From NCBI GenBank assembly GCA_027186245.1, contig CP114481.1, positions 32,519,501 to 32,583,500 on the forward strand: a stretch of 64,000 nt of DNA, in the 5' to 3' direction. The position numbers were made by a program, and so were the translations under genes. Each line of letters starts with the position of its first letter. The first letter of the stretch is position 1. Source of the stretch: Coriaria nepalensis. Its lineage: Eukaryota > Streptophyta > Magnoliopsida > Cucurbitales > Coriariaceae. Positions 38,086 to 52,200 of this stretch are shown here, in pieces. The notes under the pieces were generated by a model. It searched no databases. It saw only the letters and a list, made by a program, of their open reading frames with translations, and was not told where the DNA came from.

Positions 38086-39626
38086 ATCATTGCATGGAAA
38101 GTGTGCATTCGTTTAACCTTAAAATCATTTCAATGAGTCAATTCAAGTAAATAACTTATGTCAAAGCAAGTCGAACGAATTCTAGTTTTATACTACAAAC
38201 ACAACTTTTGTGCATAACTTGCAAATGATCATTGCAAGGAAAGTGTGCATTCGTTTAACCTTAAGATCATTTCAATGAGTCATTTCAAGTCAATAACTTA
38301 TTTCAAAGCAAGTCGAACGAATACTAGTTTTGCACTACAGACACAACTTTTGCGCATAACTTGCAAATGATCATTGCAAGGAAAGTGTGCATTCGTTTAA
38401 CCTTAAAATCATTTCAATCAGTCATTGCAAGTCAATAACTTATTTCAAAGCAATTCGAACGAATTCTAATTTTGCACTACAAACACAACTTTTGTGCATA
38501 ACTTGCAAATGATCATTGCAAGGAAAGTGTGCATTCGTTTAACCTTAACATCATTTCAATGAGTCATTTCAAGTCAATAACTTATGTCAAAGCAAGTCGA
38601 ACGAATTCTAGTTTTCTACTACAAACACAACTTTTGTGCATAACTTGCAAATGATCATTGCAAGGAAAGTGTGCATTCGTTTAACCTTAAAATCATTTCA
38701 ATGAGTCATGTCAAGTCAATATCTTATTTCAAAGCAAGTCGAACGAATTCTAGTTTTGCACTACAGACACAACTTTTGCGCATAACTTGCAAATGATCAT
38801 TGCAAGGAAAGTGTGCATTCGTTTAACCTTAAAATCAATTCAATGAGTCATTTCAAGTCAATAACTTATGTCAAAGCAAGTCGAACGAATTCTAGTTTTG
38901 CACTACACACACAACTTTTGTGCATAACTTGCAAATGATCATTGCAAGGAAAGTGTGCATTCGTTTAACCTTAAAATCATTTCAATGAGTCATTTCAAGT
39001 CAATAACTTATGTCAAAGCAAGTCAAACGAATTCTAGTTTTCTACTACAAACACAACTTTTGTGCATAACTTGCAAATGATCATTGCAAGGAAAGTGTGC
39101 ATTCGTTTAACCTTAAAATCATTTCTATGAGTCATTCCAAGTCAGTAACTTATTTCAAAGCAATTCGAACGAATTCTAATTTTGCACTACAAACACAACT
39201 TTTGTGCATAACTTGCAAATGATCATTGCAAGGAAAGTGTGCATTCGTTTAACCTTAAAATCATTTCAATGAGTCATTTCAAGTCAATAACTTATTTCAT
39301 AGCAAGTCGAACGTATTCTAGTTTTGCACTACAGACACAAAATTTTGTGCATAACTTGCAAATGATCATTGCAAGGAAAGTGTGCATTCGTTTAACCTTA
39401 AAATCATTTCAATGAGTCATTTCAAGTCAATAACTTATTTCAAAGCAAGTCGAACGAATTCTAGTTTTCCACTACAGACACAACTTTTGTGCATTACTTG
39501 CAAATGATCATTCCAAGGAAAGTGTGCATTCGCTTAAAATTAAAATCATTTCAATGAGTCCTTTCAAGTCAATAACTTATTTCAAAGCAAGTCGAACGAA
39601 TTCTAGTTTTGCACTACAGACATAAC

Positions 39627-39750
39627 TTTTGTGCATAACTTGCAAATGATTATTGCGAGGAAAGTGTGCATTCCTTTAACCTTAAAATCATTTCAATGAG
39701 TCATTTCAAAGCAAGTCGAACGTATTCTAGTTTTGCACTACAGACACAAC
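39627..39750 (+). repeat. 124-bp deletion monomer 1
   Basis: TTTTGTGCAT starts at 39627 and again at 39751, 124 bp apart. GAGTCATTTCAAAGCAAG replaces the standard stretch, so 18 bases between the two ATTTCAA repeats are gone. The same unit has GATTATTGCGAGG and CATTCCTTTAACC. Confidence 0.95.
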
Positions 39751-42700
39751 TTTTGTGCATAACTTGCAAATGATCATTGCAAGGAAAGTGTGCATTCGTT
39801 TAAAATTAAAATCATTTCAATGGGTCCTCTCAAGTCAATAACTTATTTCGAAGCAAGTCTAACGAATTCTAGTTTTGCACTACAGACATAACTTTTGTGC
39901 ATAACTTGCAAATGATCATAGCAAGGAAACTGTGCATTCGTTTAACCTTAAAATCATTTCAATGAGTCATTTCAAGTCAATAACTTATTTCAAAGCAATT
40001 CGAACGAATTCTAATTTTGCACTACAAACACAACTTTTGTGCATAACTTGCAAATGATCATTGCAAGGAAAGTGTGCATTCGTTTCACCTTAAAATCATT
40101 TCAATGAGTCATTTCAAGTCAATAACTTATTTCAAAGCAAGTCGAACGAATTCTAGTTTTGCACTACAGACACAACTTTTGTGCATAACTTGCAAATGAT
40201 CATTGCAAGGAAAGTGTGAATTCGTTTAACCTTAAAATCATTTCAATAAGTCATTTCGAGTCAATAACTTATTTCATAGCACGTCGAACGTATTCTAGTT
40301 TTGCACTACAGACACAAAATTTTGTGCATAACTTGCAAATGATCATTGCAAGGAAAGTGTGCATTCGTTTAACCTTAAGATCATTTCAATGAGTCATTTC
40401 AAGTCAATAACTTATTTCAAAGCAAGTCGAACGAATACTAGTTTTGCACTACAGACACAACTTTTGCGCATAACTTGCAAATGATCATTGCAAGGAAAGT
40501 GTGCATTCGTTTAACCTTAAAATCATTTCAATCAGTCATTGCAAGTCAATAACTTATTTCAAAGCAATTCGAACGAATTCTAATTTTGCAGTACAAACAC
40601 AACTTTTGTGCATAACTTGCAAATGATCATTGCAAGGAAAGTGTGCATTCGTTTAACCTTAACATCATTTCAATGAGTCATTTCAAGTCAATAACTTATG
40701 TCAAAGCAAGTCGAACGAATTCTAGTTTTCTACTACAAACACAACTTTTGTGCATAACTTGCAAATGATCATTGCAAGGAAAGTGTGCATATGTTTAACC
40801 TTAAAATCATTTCAATGAGTCATGTCAAGTCAATATCTTATTTCAAAGCAAGTCGAACGAATTCTAGTTTTGCACTAAAGACACAACTTTTGCGCATAAC
40901 TTGCAAATGATCATTGCAAGGAAAGTGTGCATTCGTTTAACCTTAAAATCATTTCAATGAGTCATTTCAAGTCAATAACTTATTTCAAAGCAAGTCGAAC
41001 GAATTCTAGTTTTGCACTACAAACACAACCTTTGTGCATAACTTGCAAATGATCATTGCAAGGAAAGTGTGCATTCGTTTAACCTTAAAATCATTTCAAT
41101 GAGTCATTTCAAGTCAATAACTTATTTCAAAGCAAGTCGAACGAATTCTAGTTTTGCACTACAGACACAACTTTTGTGCATAACTTGCAAATGATCATTG
41201 CAAGGAAAGTGTGCATTCGTTTAACCTTAAAATCATTTCAATAAGTCATTTCGAGTCAATAACTTATTTCATAGCACGTCGAACGTATTCTTGTTTTGCA
41301 CTACAGACACAAAATTTTGTGCATAACTTGCAAATGATCATTGCAAGGAAAGTGTGCATTCATTTAACCTTAAAATCATTTCAATGAGTCATTTCAAGTC
41401 AATAACTTATGTCAAAGCAAGTCGAACGAATTCTAGTTTTGCACTACACACACAACTTTTGTGCATAACTTGCAAATGATCATTGCAAGGAAAGTGTGCA
41501 TTCGTTTAACCTTAAAATCATTTCAATGAGTCATTTCAAGTCAATAACTTATGTCAAAGCAAGTCGAACGAATTCTAGTTTTATACTACAAACACAACTT
41601 TTGTGCATAACTTGCAAATGATCAGTGCAAGGAAAGTGTGCATTCGTTTAACCTTAAAATCATTTCAATGAGTCATTTGAAGTCAGTAACTTATTTCATA
41701 GCAAGTCGAACGTATTCTAGTTTTGCACTAGAGACACAAAATTTTGGGCATAAGTTGCAAATGATCATTGCAAGGAAAGTGTGCACTCGTTTAACCTTAA
41801 AATCATTTCAATGAGTCATTTCAAGTCAATAACTTATTTCATAGCAAGTCGAACGTATTCTAGTTTTGCACTACAGACACAAAATTTGGTGCATAACTTG
41901 CAAATGATCATTGCAAGGAAAGTGTGCATTCGTTTAACCTTAAAATCATTTCAATGAGTCATTTCAAGTCAATAACTTATTTCAAAGCAATTCGAACGAA
42001 TTCTAGTTTTGCACTACAGAGACAACTTTTGTGCATAACTTGCAAATGATCATTGCAAGGAAAGTGTGCATTCGTTTAACCTTAAAATCATTTCAATGAG
42101 TCATTTCAAGTCAATAACTTATTTCAAAGCAAGTCGAACGAATTCTAGTTTTGCACTACAGACACAACCTTTGTGCATAACTTGCAAATGATCATTGCAA
42201 GGAAAGTGTGCATTCGTTTAACCTTAAAATCATTTCAATGAGTCATTTCAAGTCAATAACTTATGTCAAAGCAAGTCGAACGAATTCTAGTTTTGCACTA
42301 CACACACAACTTTTGTGCATAACTTGCAAATGATCATTGCAAGGAAAGTGTGCATTCGTTTAACCTTAAAATCATTTCAATGAGTCATTTCAAGTCAATA
42401 ACTTATGTCAAAGCAAGTCAAACGAATTCTAGTTTTCTACTACAAACACAACTTTTGTGCATAACTTGCAAATGATCATTGCAAGGAAAGTGTGCATTCG
42501 TTTAACCTTAAAATCATTTCTATGAGTCATTCCAAGTCAGTAACTTATTTCAAAGCAATTCGAACGAATTCTAATTTTGCACTACAAACACAACTTTTGT
42601 GCATAACTTGCAAATGATCATTGCAAGGAAAGTGTGCATTCGTTTAACCTTAAAATCATTTCAATGAGTCATTTCAAGTCAATAACTTATTTCATAGCAA

Positions 42701-43021
42701 GTCGAACGTATTCTAGTTTTGCACTACAGACACAAAATTTTGTGCATAACTTGCAAATGATCATTGCAAGGAAAGTGTGCATTCGTTTAACCTTAAAATC
42801 ATTTCAATGAGTCATTTCAAGTCAATAACTTATTTCAAAGCAAGTCGAACGAATTCTAGTTTTCCACTACAGACACAACTTTTGTGCATTACTTGCAAAT
42901 GATCATTCCAAGGAAAGTGTGCATTCGCTTAAAATTAAAATCATTTCAATGAGTCCTTTCAAGTCAATAACTTATTTCAAAGCAAGTCGAACGAATTCTA
43001 GTTTTGCACTACAGACATAAC

Positions 43022-43145
43022 TTTTGTGCATAACTTGCAAATGATTATTGCGAGGAAAGTGTGCATTCCTTTAACCTTAAAATCATTTCAATGAGTCATT
43101 TCAAAGCAAGTCGAACGTATTCTAGTTTTGCACTACAGACACAAC
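43022..43145 (+). repeat. 124-bp deletion monomer 2
   Basis: Same 18-base deletion and same GATTATTGCGAGG and CCTTTAACC markers as monomer 1, 3395 bp further on. Confidence 0.95.
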
Positions 43146-46100
43146 TTTTGTGCATAACTTGCAAATGATCATTGCAAGGAAAGTGTGCATTCGTTTAAAA
43201 TTAAAATAATTTCAATGGGTCCTCTCAAGTCAATAACTTATTTCGAAGCAAGTCGAACGAATTCTAGTTTTGCACTACAGACATAACTTTTGTGCATAAC
43301 TTGCAAATGATCATAGCAAGGAAACTGTGCATTCGTTTAACCTTAAAATCATTTCAATGAGTCATTTCAAGTCAATAACTTATTTCAAAGCAATTCGAAC
43401 GAATTCTAATTTTGCACTACAAACACAACTTTTGTGCATAACTTGCAAATGATCATTGCAAGGAAAGTGTGCATTCGTTTAACCTTAAAATCATTTTAAT
43501 AAGTCATTCCAAGTCAATAACTTATTTCAAAGCAATTCGAACGAATTCTAATTTTGCACTACAAACACAACCTTTGTGCATAACTTGCAAATGATCATTG
43601 CAAGGAAAGTGTGCATTCGTTTAACCTTAAAATCATTTCAATGAGTCATTTCAAGTCAATAACTTATTTCAAAGCAAGTCGAACGAATTCTAGTTTTGCA
43701 CTACAGACACAACTTTTGTGCATAACTTGCAAATGATCATTGCAAGGAAAGTGTGCATTCGTTTAACCTTAAAATCATTTCAATAAGTCATTTCGAGTCA
43801 ATAACTTATTTCATAGCACGTCGAACGTATTCTAGTCTTGCACTACAGACACAAAATTTTGTGCATAACTTGCAAATGATCATTGCAAGGAAAGTGTGCA
43901 TTCGTTTAACCTTAAAATCATTTCAATGAGTCATTTCAAGTCAATAACTTATGTCAAAGCAAGTCGAACGAATTCTAGTTTTGCACTACACACACAACTT
44001 TTGTGCATAACTTGCAAATGATCATTGCAAGGAAAGTGTGCATTCGTTTAACCTTAAAATCATTTCAATGAGTCATTTCAAGTCAATAACTTATGTCAAA
44101 GCAAGTCGAACGAATTCTAGTTTTATACTACAAACACAACTTTTGTGCATAACTTGCAAATGATCAGTGCAAGGAAAGTGTGCATTCGTTTAACCTTAAA
44201 ATCATTTCAATGAGTCATTTCAAGTCAGTAACTTATTTCATAGCAAGTCGAACGTATTCTAGTTTTGCACTAGAGACACAAAATTTTGGGCATAAGTTGC
44301 AAATGATCATTGCAAGGAAAGTGTGCATTCGTTTAACCTTAAAATCATTTCAATGAGTCATTTGAAGTCAATAACTTATGTCAAAGCAAGTCGAACGAAT
44401 TCTAGTTTTGCACTACACACACAACTTTTGTGCATAACTTGCAAATGATCATTGCAAGGAAAGTGTGCACTCGTTTAACCTTAAAATCATTTCAATGAGT
44501 CATTTCAAGTCAATAACTTATTTCAAAGCAAGTCGAACGTATTCTAGTTTTGCACTACAGACACAACTTTTGCGCATAACTTGCAAATGATCATTGCAAG
44601 GAAAGTGTGCATTCATTTAACCTTAAAATCATTTCAATCAGTCATTTCAAGTCAATAACTTATTTCAAAGCAAGTCGAACGAATTCTAGTTTTGCACTAC
44701 AGACACAACCTTTGTGCATAACTTGCAAATGATCATTGCAAGGAAAGTGTGCATTCGTTTAACCTTAAAATCATTTCAATGAGTCATTTCAAGTCAATAA
44801 CTTATGTCAAAGCAAGTCGAACGAATTCTAGTTTTGCACTACACACACAACTTTTGTGCATAACTTGCAAATGATCATTGCAAGGAAAGTGTGCATTCGT
44901 TTAACCTTAAAATCATTTCAATGAGTCATTTCAACTCAATAACTTATGCCAAAGCAAGTCGAACGAATTCTAGTTTTGCACTACACACACAACTTTTGTG
45001 CATAACTTGCAAATGATCATTGCATGGAAAGTGTGCATTCGTTTAACCTTAAAATCATTTCAATGAGTCAATTCAAGTAAATAACTTATGTCAAAGCAAG
45101 TCGAACGAATTCTAGTTTTATACTACAAACACAACTTTTGTGCATAACTTGCAAATGATCATTGCAAGGAAAGTGTGCATTCGTTTAACCTTAAGATCAT
45201 TTCAATGAGTCATTTCAAGTCAATAACTTATTTCAAAGCAATTCGAACGAATTCTAATTTTGCACTACAAACACAACTTTTGTGCATAACTTGCAAATGA
45301 TCATTGCAAGGAAAGTGTGCATTCGTTTAACCTTAACATCATTTCAATGAGTCATTTCAAGTCAATAACTTATTTCAAAGCAAGTCGAACGAATTCTAGT
45401 TTTCCACTACAGACACAACTTTTGTGCATTACTTGCAAATGATCATTCCAAGGAAAGTGTGCATTCGCTTAAAATTAAAATCATTTCAATGAGTCCTTTC
45501 AAGTCAATAACCTATTTCAAAGCAAGTCGAACGAATTCTAGTTTTGATCTACAGACATAACTTTTGTGCATAACTTGCAAATGATCATTGCAAGGAAAGT
45601 GTGCATTCGTTTAAAATTAAAATAATTTCAATGGGTCCTCTCAAGTCAATAACTTATTTCGAAGCAAGTCGAACGAATTCTAGTTTTGCACTACAGACAT
45701 AACTTTTGTGCATAACTTGCAAATGATCATAGCAAGGAAACTGTGCATTCGTTTAACATTAAAATCATTTCAATGAGTCATTTCAAGTCAATAACTTATT
45801 TCAAAGCAATTCGAACGAATTCTAATTTTGCACTACAAACACAACTTTTGTGCATAACTTGCAAATGATCATTGCAAGGAAAGTGTGCATTCGTTTAACC
45901 TTAAAATCATTTTAATAAGTCATTCCAAGTCAATAACTTATTTCAAAGCAGTTCGAACGAATTCTAATTTTGCACTACAAACACAACCTTTGTGCATAAC
46001 TTGCAAATGATCATTGCAAGGAAAGTGTGCATTCGTTTAACCTTAAAATCATTTCAATGAGTCATTTCAAGTCAATAACTTATTTCATAGCAAGTCGAAC

Positions 46101-46414
46101 GTATTCTAGTTTTGCACTACAGACACAAAATTTTGTGCATAACTTGCAAATGATCATTGCAAGGAAAGTGTGCATTCGTTTAACCTTAAAATCATTTCAA
46201 TGAGTCATTTCAAGTCAATAACTTATTTCAAAGCAAGTCGAACGAATTCTAGTTTTCCACTACAGACACAACTTTTGTGCATTACTTGCAAATGATCATT
46301 CCAAGGAAAGTGTGCATTCGCTTAAAATTAAAATCATTTCAATGAGTCCTTTCAAGTCAATAACTTATTTCAAAGCAAGTCGAACGAATTCTAGTTTTGC
46401 ACTACAGACATAAC

Positions 46415-46538
46415 TTTTGTGCATAACTTGCAAATGATTATTGCGAGGAAAGTGTGCATTCCTTTAACCTTAAAATCATTTCAATGAGTCATTTCAAAGC
46501 AAGTCGAACGTATTCTAGTTTTGCACTACAGACACAAC
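46415..46538 (+). repeat. 124-bp deletion monomer 3
   Basis: Same deletion and markers, 3393 bp after the previous one. The nearly equal spacings (3395 and 3393) suggest a higher-order period of about 24 monomers in this part of zone 5, although the subtype order between them is not the same. Confidence 0.95.
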
Positions 46539-49500
46539 TTTTGTGCATAACTTGCAAATGATCATTGCAAGGAAAGTGTGCATTCGTTTAAAATTAAAAT
46601 AATTTCAATGGGTCCTCTCAAGTCAATAACTTATTTCGAAGCAAGTCGAACGAATTCTAGTTTTGCACTACAGACATAACTTTTGTTCATAACTTGCAAA
46701 TGATCATAGCAAGGAAACTGTGCATTCGTTTAACCTTAAAATCATTTCAATGAGTCATTTCAAGTCAATAACTTATTTCAAAGCAATTCGAACGAATTCT
46801 AATTTTGCACTACAAACACAACTTTTGTGCATAACTTGCAAATGATCATTGCAAGGAAAGTGTGCATTCGTTTAACCTTAAAATCATTTTAATAAGTCAT
46901 TCCAAGTCAATAACTTATTTCAAAGCAATTCGAACGAATTCTAATTTTGCACTACAAACACAACCTTTGTGCATAACTTGCAAATGATCATTGCAAGGAA
47001 TGTGGGCATTCATTTAACCTTAACATCATTTCAATGAGTCATTTCAAGTCAATAACTTATTTCAAAGCAAGTCGAACGAATTCTAGTTTTGCACTACAGA
47101 CACAACTTTTGTGCATAACTTGCAAATCATCATTGCAAGGAAAGTGTGCATTCGTTTAACCTTAAAATCATTTCAATAAGTCATTTCGAGTCAATAACTT
47201 ATTTCATAGCACGTCGAACGTATTCTAGTTTTGCACTACAGACACAAAATTTTGTGCATAACTTGCAAATGATCATTGCAAGGAAAGTGTGCATTCGTTT
47301 AACCTTAAAATCATTTCAATGAGTCATTTCAAGTCAATAACTTATGTCAAAGCAAGTCGAACGAATTCTAGTTTTGCACTACACACACAACTTTTGTGCA
47401 TAACTTGCAAATGATCATTGCAAGGAAAGTGTGCATTCGTTTAACCTTAAAATCATTTCAATGAGTCATTTCAAGTCAATAACTTATGTCAAAGTAAGTC
47501 AAACGAATTCTAGTTTTCTACTACAAACACAACTTTTGTGCATAACTTGCAAATGATCATTGCAAGGAAAGTGTGCATTCGTTTAACCTTAAAATCATTT
47601 CTATGAGTCATTCCAAGTCAGTAACTTATTTCAAAGCAATTCGAACGAATTCTAATTTTGCACTACAAACACAACCTTTGTGCATAACTTGCAAATGATC
47701 ATTGCAAGGAAAGTGTGCACTCGTTTAACCTTAAAATCATTTCAATGAGTCATTTCAAGTCAATAACTTATTTCATAGCAAGTCGAACGTATTCTAGTTT
47801 TGCACTACAGACACAAAATTTGGTGCATAACTTGCAAATGATCATTGCAAGGAAAGTGTGCATTCGTTTAACCTTAAAATCATTTCAATGAGTCATTTCA
47901 AGTCAATAACTTATTTCAAAGCAATTCGAACGAATTCTAGTTTTGCACTACAGAGACAACTTTTGTGCATAACTTGCAAATGATCATTGCAAGGAAAGTG
48001 TGCATTCGTTTAACCTTAAAATCATTTCAATGAGTCATTTCAAGTCAATAACTTATGTCAAAGCAAGTCGAACGAATTCTAGTTTTGCACTACACACACA
48101 ACTTTTGTGCATAACTTGCAAATGATCATTGCAAGGAAAGTGTGCATTCGTTTAACCTTAAAATCATTTCAATGAGTCATTTCAATTCAATAACTTATGT
48201 CAAAGCAAGTCGAACGAATTCTAGATTTGCACTACACACACAACTTTTGTGCATAACTTGCAAATGATCATTGCAAGGAAAGTGTGCATTCGTTTAACCT
48301 TAAAATCATTTCAATGAGTCATTTCAAGTCAATAACTTATGTCAAAGCAAGTCGAACGAATTCTAGTTTTGCACTACACACACAACTTTTGTGCATAACT
48401 TGCAAATGATCATTGCAAGGAAAGTGTGCATTCGTTTAACCTTAAAATCATTTCAATGAGTCATTTCAATTCAATAACTTATGTCAAAGCAAGTCGAACG
48501 AATTCTAGTTTTCTACTACAAACACAACTTTTGTGGATAACTTGCAAATGATCATTGCAAGGAAAGTGTGCATTCGTTTAACCTTAAAATCATTTCAATG
48601 AGTCATTTCAAGTCAATAACTTATTTCAAAGCAAGTCGAACGTATTCTAGTTTTGCACTACAGACACAACTTTTGTGCATAACTTGCAAATGATCATTGC
48701 AAGGAAAGTGTGCATTCGTTTAACCTTAAAATCATTTCAATGAGTCATTTCAAGTCAATAACTTATTTCAAAGCAAGTCGAACGAATTCTAGTTTTGCAC
48801 TACAGACACAACTTTTGCGCATAACTTGCAAATGATCATTGCAAGGAAAGTGGGCATTCATTTAACCTTAAAATCATTTCAATGAGTCATTTCAAGTCAA
48901 TAACTTATTTCAAAGCAAGTCGAACGAATTCTAGTTTTGCACTACAGACACAACTTTTGTGCATAACTTGCAAATGATCATTGCAAGGAAAGTGTGCATT
49001 CGTTTAACCTTAAAATCATTTCAATAAGTCATTTCGAGTCAATAACTTATTTCATAGCACGTCGAACGTATTCTAGTTTTGCACTACAGACACAAAATTT
49101 TGTGCATAACTTGCAAATGATCATTGCAAGGAAAGTGTGCATTCGTTTAACCTTATAATCATTTCAATGAGTCAATTCAAGTAAATAACTTATGTCAAAG
49201 CAAGTCGAACGAATTCTAGTTTTATACTACAAACACAACTTTTGTGCATAACTTGCAAATGATCATTGCAAGGAAAGTGTGCATTCGTTTAACCTTAAGA
49301 TCATTTCAATGAGTCATTTCAAGTCAATAACTTATTTCAAAGCAATTCGAACGAATTCTAGTTTTGCACTACAGAGACAACTTTTGTGCATAACTTGCAA
49401 ATGATCATTGCAAGGAAAGTGTGCATTCGTTTAACCTTAAAATCATTTCAATCAGTCATTGCAAGTCAATAACTTATTTCAAAGCAATTCGAACGAATTC

Positions 49501-50371
49501 TAATTTTGCACTACAAACACAACTTTTGTGCATAACTTGCAAATGATCATTGCAAGGAAAGTGTGCATTCGTTTAACCTTAACATCATTTCAATGAGTCA
49601 TTTCAAGTCAATAACTTATGTCAAAGCAAGTCGAACGAATTCTAGTTTTCTACTACAAACACAACTTTTGTGCATAACTTGCAAATGATCATTGCAAGGA
49701 AAGTGTGCATTTGTTTAACCTTAAAATCATTTCAATGAGTCATGTCAAGTCAATATCTTATTTCAAAGCAAGTCGAACGAATTCTAGTTTTGCACTACAG
49801 ACACAACTTTTGCGCATAACTTGCAAATGATCATTGCAAGGAAAGTGTGCATTCGTTTAACCTTAAAATCATTTCAATCAGTCATTTCAAGTCAATAACT
49901 TATTTCAAAGCAAGTCGAACGAATTCTAGTTTTGCACTACAGACACAACCTTTGTGCATAACTTGCAAATGATCATTGCAAGGAAAGTGTGCATTCGTTT
50001 AACCTTAAAATCATTTCAATGAGTCATTTCAAGTCAATAACTTATGTCAAAGCAAGTCGAACGAATTCTAGTTTTGCACTACACACACAACTTTTGTGCA
50101 TAACTTGCAAATGATCATTGCAAGGAAAGTGTGCATTCGTTTAACCTTAAAATCATTTCAATGAGTCATTTCAAGTCAATAACTTATGTCAAAGCAAGTC
50201 AAACGAATTCTAGTTTTCTACTACAAACACAACTTTTGTGCATAACTTGCAAATGATCATTGCAAGGAAAGTGTGCATTCGTTTAACCTTAAAATCATTT
50301 CTATGAGTCATTCCAAGTCAGTAACTTATTTCAAAGCAATTCGAACGAATTCTAATTTTGCACTACAAACA

Positions 50372-52200
50372 CAACTTTTGTGCATAACTTGCAAATGATC
50401 ATTGCAAGGAAAGTGTGCATTCGTTTAACCTTAAAATCATTTCAATGAGTCATTTCAAGTCAATAACTTATTTCATAGCAAGTCGAACGTATTCTAGTTT
50501 TGCACTACAGACACAAAATTTTGTGCATAACTTGCAAATGATCATTGCAAGGAAAGTGTGCATTCGTTTAACCTTAAAATCATTTCAATGAGTCATTTCA
50601 AGTCAATAACTTATTTCAAAGCAAGTCGAACGAATTCTAGTTTTCCACTACAGACACAACTTTTGTGCATTACTTGCAAATGATCATTCCAAGGAAAGTG
50701 TGCATTCGCTTAAAATTAAAATCATTTCAATGAGTCCTTTCAAGTCAATAACTTATTTCAAAGCAAGTCGAACGAATTCTAGTTTTGCACTACAGACATA
50801 ACTTTTGTGCATAACTTGCAAATGATTATTGCGAGGAAAGTGTGCATTCCTTTAACCTTAAAATCATTTCAATGAGTAATTTCAAAGCAAGTCGAACGTA
50901 TTCTAGTTTTGCACTACAGACACAACTTTTGTGCATAACTTGCAAATGATCATTGCAAGGAAAGTGTGCATTCGTTTAAAATTAAAATAATTTCAATGGG
51001 TCCTCTCAAGTCAATAACTTATTTCGAAGCAAGTCGAACGAATTCTAGTTTTGCACTACAGACATAACTTTTGTGCATAACTTGCAAATGATCATAGCAA
51101 GGAAACTGTGCATTCGTTTAACCTTAAAATCATTTCAATGAGTCATTTCAAGTCAATAACTTATTTCAAAGCAATTCGAACGAATTCTAATTTTGCACTA
51201 CAAACACAACTTTTGTGCATAACTTGCAAATGATCATTGCAAGGAAAGTGTGCATTCGTTTAACCTTAAAATCATTTTAATAAGTCATTCCAAGTCAATA
51301 ACTTATTTCAAAGCAATTCGAACGAATTCTAATTTTGCACTACAAACACAACCTTTGTGCATAACTTGCAAATGATCATTGCAAGGAAAGTGTGCATTCA
51401 TTTAACCTTAAAATCATTTCAATGAGTCATTTCAAGTCAATAACTTATTTCAAAGCAAGTCGAACGAATTCTAGTTTTGCACTACAGACACAACTTTTGT
51501 GCATAACTTGCAAATGATCATTGCAAGGAAAGGGTGCATTCGTTTAACCTTAAAATCATTTCAATCAGTCATTGCAAGTCAATAACTTATTTCAAAGCAA
51601 TTCGAACGAATTCTAATTTTGCACTACAAACACAACTTTTGTGCATAACTTGCAAATGATCATTGCAAGGAAAGTGTGCATTCGTTTAACCTTAACATCA
51701 TTTCAATGAGTCATTTCAAGTCAATAACTTATGTCAAAGCAAGCCGAACGAATTCTAGTTTTCTACTACAAACACAACTTTTGTGCATAACTTGCAAATG
51801 ATCATTGCAAGGAAAGTGTGCATTTGTTTAACCTTAAAATCATTTCAATGAGTCATGTCAAGTCAATATCTTATTTCAAAGCAAGTCGAACGAATTCTAG
51901 TTTTGCACTACAGACACAACTTTTGCGCATAACTTGCAAATGATCATTGCAAGGAAAGTGTGCATTCGTTTAACCTTAAAATCATTTCAATCAGTCATTT
52001 CAAGTCAATAACTTTTTTCAAAGCAAGTCGAACGAATTCTAGTTTTGCACTACAGACACAACCTTTGTGCATAACTTGCAAATGATCATTGCAAGGAAAG
52101 TGTGCATTCGTTTAACCTTAAAATCATTTCAATGAGTCATTTCAAGTCAATAACTTATGTCAAAGCAAGTCGAACGAATTCTAGTTTTGCACTACACACA
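50372..52200 (+). repeat. 1829-bp tandem duplication, copy 1
   Basis: TTCATAGCA at 50472/52301, CCACTAC at 50645/52474 and the 124-bp monomers at 50803/52632 are all 1829 bp apart, which is 13 monomers minus 18 plus 1. Alignment at this offset holds to about 51.53 kb. There this copy skips two monomers that copy 2 has; a private AAAGGGTGCATTCG lies near the break (about 51530). Confidence 0.88.
50803..50926 (+). repeat. 124-bp deletion monomer 4
   Basis: Same deletion, with GAGTAATTTCAAAGC: one extra change (C to A) that it shares only with monomer 5. The two are therefore sister copies. Confidence 0.95.

Larger units (their letters stand above)
29881..39290. repeat. Zone 4: TTTTGCGCAT / GAATACTAG zone
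   Basis: Markers are TTCAACTCAATAAC with TTATGCCAAAGC, CAATTCAAGTAAATAAC, TTTTATACTAC, CCTTAAGATC, GAATACTAG (31361, 34059, 36757 and near 38327), CAGTCATTGCAAG, CCTTAACATC and TCGATTAACC. The zone opens with several TTTCAATTCAATAAC units and a TTTATCC variant at about 30160. It contains the 2698-bp tandem duplication. Opening and closing parts are matched again at 61.3-63.1 and 63.2-64.0 kb. Confidence 0.82.
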
